Part shown: positions 55,441 through 64,000 of the stretch, one piece after another
Layout: each line of letters begins with the position of its first letter
Position numbering within the stretch: the first letter of the stretch is position 1
Source: Rhyacophila brunnea
Taxonomy: Eukaryota; Arthropoda; Insecta; Trichoptera; Rhyacophilidae
DNA: 64,000 bases
Reading direction: 5' to 3'
Assembly (NCBI GenBank): GCA_022495005.1
Contig: JAGYXB010001001.1
Location: 1-64,000, forward strand
Program-made: the position numbers and the translations under genes
Notes under the pieces: generated by a model
Database searches by the model: none
What the model was told of the DNA's origin: nothing
Seen by the model: only the letters and a program-made list of their open reading frames with translations

Positions 55441-56160
55441 GATATATAGAATGAGAATATTGAAACGTCAATATAACATGCATATACTAAAATTTATAGA
55501 ATGACAATTACAACATTCTAATAATAGATACCTACGTTAAGTACATCGCGTTATGTCATGATTATTGTAATTGCCATTGCATAAATATTGATTTCCCAAT
55601 AACTATTATTAAAATATTCTTCAATTGTCTCATATAATACAAAATGGCACAGTAACAATTATAAAATAGTAGTTATTATTAAACATTATTAATTTAATTA
55701 GTGCTTTATTAAAAGTTAACTGAATCAATTAACCCAATATTGATTCAGTATACCTAGTACATACATACTGGATTCGTATATTTTGTTATTGACATGGCAA
55801 TAATTTCGGATCGTCTTGAGATGTGTGTTTACAAAATTAAATATCAATGCTGTTGACAGTACAATGAGATGTATTTAATACTGATAGTCGATAGTAATTG
55901 TGTATTTGTAATTGATATGTAGTATAAATATTTAAAATGCGTGTAGGTTGTTTTTTGTGTGAATACAAATCGCGAATGACAGCTAGTGTCTATTGGCACT
56001 AGTCCAGAGCTTTTTCCACGCATCACGTTTTCTTTACTATCCGTTAAACAGCCCATACACGACTAAATAGTGTTAGCGAGTCGTGATATTCCATGCATCA
56101 AGCTATTGGTATAAGTATAGTGGTATTTATACAGTTTAAACGTACAAAAATCACATTTAC
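55441..56160. other. No feature seen
   Basis: The reverse frame 55844-56056 has no motif; AT-rich. Confidence 0.5.
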
Positions 56161-56164
56161 TTAA

Positions 56165-56880
56165 GGGCGGACGTGCTCAGCGTGGGTCAAAATGGAGCTT
56201 TTATTCTTTTTTCAAAGCATGATTCTGGACATTCCTTACACGTTGTAGATAATCTATTTATATAATTTTGAAGCCTTATTATCCTTTATATTTATTTTAA
56301 ACATTTGATGACTGCATAAAGTATTTTTATTACATAAAATAGTATTCTTTTAAACCTCTCGCTCTAATGTTTTAGAATACAGTCATATTTCAGTACATAA
56401 ATGTGCAGTGGTGTTAAGATTTTTTATATTTATTAATTTTCAAAAGCATTTATAAAACCAGTAGTAAAATTCATGTCGACATTATTATAGTGAAATATTT
56501 ACGATAAAAAATTATATTGATAATCTCTGTGATCCAAAATTTGACAAGAATTAGGCATTTTATTATTCAAAAAATGGGCAAGATTAACACATTTGAAGAT
56601 AATTCTAAAGATATTAATTATAAGCTATATTCTTGACCATTCAAGTGTAATAAACATCCTACGAATAATCATTGCTTTATAATAATTATAGAACTAAGAA
56701 TAAGGTAGTGTTTTTTTGAAATACGCCATTTCTTTTGGCATTCCCCAGTGGTTAAGCTACAACATACGGCCGTAGCCATAAATTGACAAACTTATCTGAC
56801 CTAACTGAAATTTTTTTTAAACGGTACATGTTCAAACACGCGTAAACAAATTTATGGCTACGGCAAATTTATGGCACTAT
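56165..56880 (+). mobile_element. piggyBac-type MITE pB-1, copy D, with foldback end
   Basis: TTAA at 56161-56164 precedes GGGCGGACGTGCTCAGCGTG. On the right, CGGCCGTAGCCATAAATTGA (56766) is followed about 80 bases later by its inverse AATTTATGGCTACGG. GGTACATGTTCAAACACGCG likewise inverts the family word CGCGTGTTTGAACATG. The normal right terminus is lacking. Confidence 0.82.
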
Positions 56881-56884
56881 TTAA

Positions 56885-57213
56885 AAGTTAAATAGTGCAA
56901 ACTAAACTTGGTCAGTCTTATTTATGTCTTTGTTTTCATTTCTACAGATTGCACATAGGGTTGGTTAGTTTTTAAAATTTAATTAAACCCTGCGTAAATC
57001 AAGCCTAATAGATAAAAGTCATTAAACATTCGTTTAAATATCTAATTTTGGAAGACTATTTTTTATCGATTATGGTTTGGTTAGGCGGGGATTAATGAAT
57101 TTTAATAAACTAACCAACACCATCACCAACGAAAACAAATAAGTACGATTGAAAAATTGTGTACTATTTTTGTCGGATATTAACAGTCCACCTCCAACCC
57201 TCGCCACTGATAC
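56885..57213. repeat. Parent-type copy of the 171-bp hAT MITE, left end lost
   Basis: AATAGTGCAAACTAAACTTGG on the left and AACAGTCCACCTCCA...CGCCACTG on the right match 45780-45923; about 180 bp lie between that the short MITE lacks. The left terminus is cut off where copy D of pB-1 ends. Confidence 0.6.
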
Positions 57214-57796
57214 TTATCGACTATATTGTCAAATATTTACCTACACCTTGATAATTTGTCATTACCTGATAATAAGGATTGGAAAGCAGGGATTTATAAA
57301 TATGAGAATATGGGGAAATGGGAAATTTTGTCTATTACATAACTAACTTATTGCTAAAGCCGATATCTCAAATTTTAATACATTTACCAGAGCTTCCATT
57401 TACCTACCATGTTTAGCGCTTACTCGATTGAATTTGAAAATACATTTTGTTAGTTGACAACAAATTCGCAAGGTCATGTGGCGAGCTTGGGTCACCCTTT
57501 CGCAATAATATAACCACCGTCTGAGAAAACTTAAGCCCACGAACTTAACGTTAATTTGGTTGATACAGGCAAAACAAATCTTTCGAATGGCAAGATTAAA
57601 ACCGCCACAGGAAGCGCCTTCTAACAGACAGGCAAAGCTTTCTACGAATGAGCTTTTCAGAAAATACATGCTTACACGTAGCTTTGTCTATTATGCCTAC
57701 AATATATTATTGAACAAGGGTGTTGCTTCCAGGTATAATAATTATTAATTAAAACAAGTTTCAGAAGCATTTTTAAGGAAGTGAAATAGTGTCTTC
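57214..57796. other. No gene recognised
   Basis: Two overlapping frames on opposite strands (57560-57748 plus, 57400-57669 minus) show no domain or second copy; both are probably chance. Confidence 0.45.
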
Positions 57797-58174
57797 ATGA
57801 CAGACGTTACGGTATTAAAACTTTTATTTAATTCTTTAGTTCGAAGCAGACTTGAGAGTGGGTCTATTGTTTGGGCACCGCATCAGTTGAAGTATGGCCT
57901 TATGGTGGAGAGGGTACAGAAGAAATTATTGAGACTTCTTTACTTGAGGTTGTATGGATACTATCCGTGGCTTTATCCAACTGACTTTCTCTTAGGCATG
58001 CTTACATACTGCAGTCTGAAATTTAGAAGAAATCTTTATTTAGCTACCTATTTTTTTCGACTTATACGAGGTATAAATGAGAACTCTGCCATTCTGGGCA
58101 GTGTTGACCTGTGTGTACCTGATAACTATCTTAGAAATAGAGACCACAGTTGTTTATTCTCCCAAGGTGCATAA
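57797..58174 (+). pseudogene. Jockey/CR1-type LINE reverse transcriptase C-terminus
   Basis: A 125-codon frame reads LKLLFNSLVRSRLESGSIVW, MVERVQKKLLRLLYLRLYGY, PTDFLLGMLTYCSLKFRRNL and SVDLCVPDNYLRNRD. It is the better kept relative of 25090-25620. It ends early at a TAA (58172) because of a frame change; similarity to 25500-25620 continues past the stop (CTGCCACTGGTAATGCCAA...). The 3' UTR holds CACGTTGTGAGCGTCTTAAA and an AAAAAAATAAATA tail near 58467. The catalytic domain is absent. Confidence 0.82.
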
Positions 58175-58500
58175 CCAACCTGCCACTGGTAATGCCAATT
58201 GGGAGAGTGATAACTATGTTCAACGAAATTGCTTCGGGTGTTGATATATTCCACCTACGTGAGAATGAGTTTAGGTGGATGTTGTTTTATAAATTCTTAA
58301 AATAGGGTCTGCTTAACTCATCCGGTGTACTTCCTTGTACCTATCTAATTTATCTACTGATATATCTCTTTTTTATATAATACTGTTATATTTATATATC
58401 TTTGTTTCTAAATGTCACGTTGTGAGCGTCTTAAACTTATAATTTGTAATGTCCACAATATGTTAAAAAAATAAATACATTGAAATTGAAATTAAATTGA
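58175..58500 (+). mobile_element. LINE 3' end and tail
   Basis: Continuation of the preceding LINE through its 3' UTR to the A-rich tail (ATAAATACATTGAAATTG). Confidence 0.7.
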
Positions 58501-59281
58501 AATAATATTGGCTGTCTCTATTCATTTCGTATATGTATACGTTTATGTGACATGAAACCTTGTTAAATTGGTAAGCTCCACAAATATAAACATCGCAGTT
58601 GGCATGCCGATTTTCTTATTCACGCAATATGGTGGCCATTTTTTATGCTCATTGTTATTGCTTACTCTAGTTTTACACAAAATTTAAAGCTTTTTTATCT
58701 AAGCAATGATGCCGGAGTGTTTTATTATCGGTTGCTAATCTACTTATTGTGACGGATTGTTTTTTATATGCCCTGAAAATTGGAAAATATCTAAATGTCA
58801 TATTATAAGTGTGAAGTTCTCTTCAAATAATATATCGTTTGCATCCCGCATTTCTCCGCCACATGGATATGTTGAACGGAAAAGAAAACCAAGCTCATAG
58901 AGCCTGCCAGCGAAGACGCCATGTTCAGTCAAAAATTGACTGATGTAATGATCTGGAGTCAAAGCGTTTATCTTCATTCACAATTTGATATTTGGAAAAA
59001 AATATGTATCCTATTTTTTCTACCAGGTCTTTAACACCGCATCCAGAGTCATTTGACAGATAATCCGCTTCCTCGTGATAAGTTTTTCACTATCAAGCAA
59101 CTAATCAAAATAATTTCGATTTGTCTGAAGTAAGTAAATCTTCCGCTCGTCTGTCGACCCTTCCGCCCTAAGAAATGTAGAAGCCTATCGGCGTGGTCTG
59201 CCTACGCGGGGCATATAGAGTTAAACAACTACCAAACGGCGTAATAGACGGAAAGCCTAAGGCTTTTTGTTTGATTTCTGG
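58501..59281. other. No feature seen
   Basis: No open frame over 60 codons and no recognised repeat. Confidence 0.5.
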
Positions 59282-59285
59282 TTAA

Positions 59286-60046
59286 GGGCACACATGCCAC
59301 ACGTATTTCAAAATGGAGATTTTATGGTATTTTCAGAGCATAATCCAGGAAATTCCTTAAACGTTGTAGATAATCTATTTATATAATTTTGAAGCCTTAT
59401 TATCCTTTATATTTATTTTTATTATTACATAAAATAGTATTCTTTTAAACCTCTCGATCTAATGTTTTAGAATATAGTCATATTTCAGTACATCCACGTG
59501 CAGTGGTGTTAAGATTTTTTAGATTTATTAATTTTTAAACGCATATATAAAACCATTAGTAAAATTAGTGTTACCATTACATAGTGAACTATTTACGATA
59601 AAAAATAATATGGTATAATCTCTGTGATCCCAAATTTGACAAGAATTAGGCATTTTATTATTCAAAAAATGGGCACGATTAACACATTTGAAGATAATTC
59701 TAAAGATACTGATTATAAGCTATGTCTTTGTGATAAACATCCTATGAATAAAGATTCTTTTATAATAATTATTGACCTAAGAATAAGGTAGTATTTTTTT
59801 GAAATACGCCATTTCTATTGGCATTTCCCAGTGTTTAAGCTACAGCATACGGCCGTAGCCATAAATTGACAAACGATACATGAAGTAGGAAGATCATGTT
59901 AACGCGCGTATTTGAACATGTACAGTTTAAAAAAAGGCTTCAAAATTATATATATAGATTATCTACAAAGTTTAAGGAATGTCCAGGGTTATGCTCTGAA
60001 AATAGAAAAAAAGCTCCATTTTGACCTACGTGGCGCACGTGGGCCG
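59286..60046 (+). mobile_element. piggyBac-type MITE pB-1, copy E (complete)
   Basis: It is 761 bp with TTAA at 59282-59285 and 60047-60050. The left end GGGCACACATGCCACACGTA and the inverted right end CGGCCCACGTGCGCCACGTA are similar. Terminal inverted repeats continue inward about 100 bp (TCAAAATGGAGATTTT, CTTAAACGTTGTAGATAATC). It is the only copy of five with both ends and both TTAA. The frame 59912-60142 is accidental. Confidence 0.9.
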
Positions 60047-60050
60047 TTAA

Positions 60051-60739
60051 TATATAATTACGTCTGTTTCAGTTTGTCACCGCTAGTGGCGTTAACTTTA
60101 GGCGCATATCCTTTATACTTATACACTATAATTCATTTGTGATTAGTGACATTATATGCATCAGAGCTTAGTAAACATTCTGGAATCATACATTATTAAT
60201 AAAAACTTATGTAAATTCTTATAAACGGCCAATAAAACTATCTAGCAATTATCAATACAAATTCTTCCAATATGTGTTTAATATTTTGAAAAATTTTAGT
60301 AACACAAAATTTATGTGGTATTTTATTTTAATTAAATGTCAAAAATACTGGTGCATTATAATGCATAAATTCCTTTATTGCAATCCCCAGTGGTAAATAA
60401 CAAGAATTATGTAGATACTGACGGTATCGAGTACTTACTTGTTCTCGATAGGATAGCGAATCTACTCTCTGGTCGAGATGAGGCGATATTATTTGCCATT
60501 TCAGATAGCTTATCGCTTCATTGGTGGTTGTGGATATACTGGGATATATCATTAGTGATTCCCTCAAACTTTCACAAAGGTCCTAGTGAAAATAATAATA
60601 TAAATACCTAAGTATTTCGTAATAATTTTACGAAAAGGTTTGGGTGAAATTTTTTATTTATTTCAATTACTTATTTCATATTTTAACCTACAAAATTACT
60701 CCTTTTAATTGAACCTCAGAGAAATATTATTATAACCAC
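60051..60739. other. No gene seen
   Basis: Opposite frames 60328-60567 and 60378-60611 overlap and show no motif. Confidence 0.5.
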
Positions 60740-60930
60740 TAGAAAAAATCGTCAACTAGCGCGCTTTTGGGATTTGCGCCAATGTGGTCTATAGAATAAG
60801 CTATGTGTGCCCTATTTAATTGCGACGAAATTAATTAGTGGTTTTTACAAATTCTCGCTGAAGCGCTTTCTAAATTGCGTTATTCTTTGGCAGTCAGCTT
60901 TTATATTATGTTCAATAAAAGTATTAATAA
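60740..60930 (-). repeat. SINE-like repeat with tRNA-like module, copy 3 (decayed)
   Basis: CTATTTAATTGCGACGAA and GAAGCGCTTTCTAAATTG match copy 2 (21375-21445). The adjoining TTGCGCCAATGTGGTCTATA is the remains of the tRNA-like part. Confidence 0.55.
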
Positions 60931-61130
60931 TTACCTTAATTACTAACCGCTGTCAGGATCTCTCCAAATATTTTGTTATTACGTATTTGCACTTGCTAAT
61001 AATTTAATGTTATTAATTGTTATGTCGGTCAATTAAAATAAACAAAATATTCTCTTCTTCGTCGGGCCCCAAAGCTGAGAGTTTGACCGTCTGACAGCCT
61101 TCTGCATGGCTTTAATTCATCCCTCTAGAG

Positions 61131-61306
61131 CAGGGGTAGTCAACCTTTTTATACCTACCGTCCACTTTTGTATCTCTGTTAATAGTAAAATGTTCTAACC
61201 GCCCACCGGTTCCACAGTAATGGTCATTTATAAAGAAAACAATCATAATAAAAATCTTTTTAACCTACCACCCAGTGGGCGATAGGGACCAGGTTGACTA
61301 CCCCTG
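61131..61306. mobile_element. Short hAT MITE (176 bp)
   Basis: It starts CAGGGGTAGTCAACCTTTTT and ends with the inverse of CAGGGGTAGTCAACCTGGTC; 16 terminal bases are identical. Flanking 8-mers CTCTAGAG (61123-61130) and CTCGAGAG (61307-61314) differ at one base. Subterminal CGCCCACCGG and CCACCCAGTGGGCG words add to the foldback. Confidence 0.93.
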
Positions 61307-61314
61307 CTCGAGAG

Positions 61315-62995
61315 CCTAAGCATACAACGGTATACAGGGCCTTTGTCAATATGAAACATATAGCGCTCTTCATTATCGATTAAAATAATTATATTTATAT
61401 AGTGTGTATGTAATTCCTATAATTATGACCGTTCTGGCTGACAATGTTATGCATAGGCACAGCATCGAATAATCACAAGCTGCGGACTGCATTTCTCTTA
61501 TTGTTTGTACGGAAAATTACTGCCTATGCTGCGTAGTAAACGACGAGTTTTGCTCGTATCTTCCCGTTTCCACCCTAGACCCTGCACTTTCTCTCTCGTA
61601 TATGTCCCCTGCCCAGACACTCAACTTGAATTCTGATGAACACCTGATCTGCAATTCTCACCTCTAGTCGATGCAACCTGTCACACTCACAAGTGGTTGT
61701 AATTTGCACATGGTTTAGAACTTTGAAAGACATTGTCGACTAAATATTTATTTTTAAGCGGATGAAATCGGTTCTGGTCATTATTGATTATTTCCATAGC
61801 GTTACTTTATATATTTGGGGGAATGATGTTGGATATTATACAAGATACTGGTTGTAGGTTGCTCTGATGAATTGAGGAGTGCGTTTATTTATTGACAAAT
61901 AAAGACAATGACAGGTTTGAAGTTAACCGTCCAAAGTAAGATGCGGTGAGGTCTGCTCAGGCTGAGGCATTCTGATAGTGAATAACACGTCCGAGGCGTG
62001 TTAGTAGAGTGCCATCTTCCATCAACTGTGACCTGCTATTTATTGAAAGGTACATTCGATAAATTGCGGCATGTTATTATTGATATAGGTCACAATTGGG
62101 TAAAATGCTGACTGTCGCCTTACTGCAACCTCGCAGCATTTCACTGACAAGGCTTGAGGTTGTCGACCCTCACTGATGTATGTCACACTTGCATAATGTA
62201 CTGATCGTAGACGAAGTGATATGCGAAAATTGGGCAGTTCACTGATCATCACGTTGTTGTAATTATGGAGCATTTGCTGACACGTCCTGGTGTTGTTGAC
62301 CCCCACATAACGAACGAATATATTTTTTACCTAAATACTCTACAGCCATATATTTCTGGTAAGATAGCTCACAGCGAAGTGAATCTCATACGTACACATC
62401 TTTAAGTTTATCCAGACTTGGCAGCTTCGTTCAGAGGGCAAGTAATTTTCGATTATTTTCGTGTTCTCTAAAAAAGGTGTAATAATATGTAAAACTACTT
62501 GCATGTAAAAGGTACTCGGGACATTATTATTGAACATTTTGAAAACCCTTGGTCCAAAGCACTTCCGCAACTTATCCCTCGCGTTTCGATCGAACTATTC
62601 TCTATCGATACATCCCCATAACTACCCCCTCCGCTCTATCGCAGCCTACCCCGTGTGAATTTCGCAGCGAGTGGTATGGAAGGGGGAGTCAATCATCCCG
62701 TATCATTATGAAAGATCAATCAATCCTTGTTTGGATAGGTACTGGTGAACATTAGGATTTACTTTATCGATTTTGTGAAATATGTATTAGGTACTTAGGT
62801 ACGTCTTTGTTATAACATTGTGATGTTAATTAACAATATAAGCGTCATCTAGATATAACAACTATTATCCTCAAATAATACATTTACTAGTTGACAGTGG
62901 TAATAATTGCCTCACTAAGCGAATATTTGAAACTTACATTAAAAATACCAGTGACGAGGACTCAATACTCAATAGTATACAAATATATTGGTACA
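61315..62995. other. Longest stretch without recognised repeats
   Basis: Less AT-rich than the average, with minus-strand frames 62040-62306 (88 codons) and 62340-62570 and a plus-strand frame 62549-62755. None has a recognisable domain, coding bias cannot be judged, and no splice structure is convincing. If the window holds any host exon, this is the likeliest place. Confidence 0.35.
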
Positions 62996-63150
62996 AGTCT
63001 GTTGACGCGGGAACAGCGCCAAGTTTCATAGCCAATTTCGACAAAATTCATAAATGATAACGTAGTTTAACCTAACCTAACAAAGTAACAAATAATCTAG
63101 TATATCGGCTATTTTAAAAATTCGTTTGCCGCTGTCTTCCACTAAATAGA
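62996..63150. repeat. R450 repeat fragment with CCTAACCTAA
   Basis: GACAAAATTCATAAATGATA, CCTAACCTAAC (63071), CAAATAATCTAGTATATCGG and TTCGTTTGCCGCTGTCTTCC follow 37790-37885 in order. Confidence 0.65.
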
Positions 63151-63722
63151 CTAGAACCCAACTATTTAATATATTATAATATATGAATCAGTAAAATATT
63201 AGTGCTAAAAATAATATTTATATTTTTATTTAAATTAGGCATTGGCATCTCTCGGAATTATAGAAACCTAACAATTATTTAAGTCTATTTTACGTATAAA
63301 ATATATAAATAAATACGCTGATGACGTAACACATTGAATTGGTGAGCTTTTGACAACAGCATACCGGAAAAATAAAACTGCATATGAGTATGTACCTATA
63401 CTATGTTATTATCTGTGTTAGTTTAGTTTGAATATATCATGCATTATGGCCGTGTTAGTAAAGGAGCCATTTATGAAGTCGTAGATTACATGATCGATCC
63501 CGCGTTTGATCGAATAAAGTAATAAATGTTTCGAAAAGTTTAATAGAATATATTTACGTTCAGTAAAGTGTATCAGAAACGTACTGAAGATTTCAAGAAA
63601 CAAAATATTTGAACTTCCAGTCCGTTAAGCATGACTGTATTAGCATTGCAACAGGCACTATTCGACATTGCTTGCTGAGCTATTACATATTATATTTCAT
63701 ACATTATAATCAGAACTTAATA
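63151..63722. other. No feature seen
   Basis: AT-rich; the reverse frame 63418-63603 has no motif. Confidence 0.5.
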
Positions 63723-64000
63723 TCTCTATATATATAAAAATCTCGTGTCACGATGTTTGTGGTCGCACTCTTCCGAAATGGCTCGACCGATTTTTATGAT
63801 TTTTTAATGTATATTTGTTAGGTATGAGAATAGGTCAACAAGTATATTTCATACCGCTAGGTGATTAGGGTATCTCTATCCAGAAAAAAATTTCTTTTAT
63901 TTTTTTGACATTTTTTTTTGTATTTTTTTATTATTTGGCATCAGAAAATACCTATAACCCCAAATTTTTACCCTCCTACCCCCACCCTCCCATTTTTTTA
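63723..64000 (+). mobile_element. Helitron-like 5' end, cut by the window edge
   Basis: It starts TCTCTATATATATAAAAATC after an A, followed by CTCGTGTCACGATGTTTGTG and TCCGAAATGGCTCGACCGAT. This TC...TATATAAAAAT...GACCGATTTTTATGA pattern is typical of Helitron 5' ends in insects. The 3' hairpin/CTRR end and any Rep-helicase lie beyond the window, so autonomy cannot be judged. Confidence 0.6.

Noticed and set aside
57400..57748. Opposite frames of 89 and 62 codons
   Set aside because: No domain, no second copy and mutual overlap; a real exon cannot be supported.

Overview
The window is eukaryotic, strongly AT-rich, and looks like an intergenic or heterochromatin-like stretch of an arthropod genome, most probably an insect. 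The signs are short CCTAA (TTAGG-type) telomere-like units, non-LTR retrotransposon ends of the jockey, R1 and RTE kinds, tRNA-derived SINEs, a hAT transposase of the KIAA1586-like kind, and many terminal-inverted-repeat MITEs. The order of insect cannot be fixed from the sequence. I found no intact host gene, no rRNA, no functional tRNA, no CRISPR and nothing bacterial. Essentially every open frame above 60 codons is either a relic of a transposon protein or a chance frame inside a repeat.

Layout. 0-4 kb: repeat fragments, a piggyBac-type (TTAA) MITE, an LTR-like repeat and an R1-like LINE tail. 4.4-7.7 kb: a nested pair of hAT elements. A 2.85 kb hAT carrying a frameshifted transposase sits inside a smaller non-autonomous hAT; both have perfect 8-bp target-site duplications (TSDs). 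8-20 kb: a ~470-bp repeat family, a TAGGGA-type hAT MITE, an LTR end with two primer-binding-site-like motifs, two mirror-image piggyBac MITEs, a minisatellite, LINE ends and tRNA-like modules. 20-32 kb: more TTAA MITEs, a hammerhead-like motif, GC-rich blocks, LINE 3' ends including an RTE-type one with a (TGA)n tail, and a hAT MITE with another MITE inserted in it. 32-39 kb: second copies of the hAT MITEs and LTR-like repeat, a LINE with a 260-codon open 3' end, and a 646-bp insertion with an 8-bp TSD that carries the first exon of a THAP-domain protein, suggesting a P-element-like relic. 39-49 kb: SINEs, RTE-type and other LINE relics, a miRNA-like hairpin, further hAT MITEs. 49-64 kb: piggyBac MITEs, two core-promoter-like sites, a GC-rich block, LINE relics, CCTAA-containing repeats, and a Helitron-like 5' end running off the right edge.

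How the parts relate. Nothing forms a pathway; the relations are those of transposons and their dependents. The 8-bp TSD MITEs (at least ten copies or fragments from seven end-types) would have needed a hAT transposase, the TTAA MITEs a piggyBac transposase, and the SINEs LINE machinery. The only transposase coding region in the window, the hAT at 4.68-7.52 kb, is broken by five frame changes, so no element here looks self-mobile. Insertions into repeats whose empty copies lie elsewhere in the same window allow relative dating of several events. Intervals where I saw nothing are stated as such.
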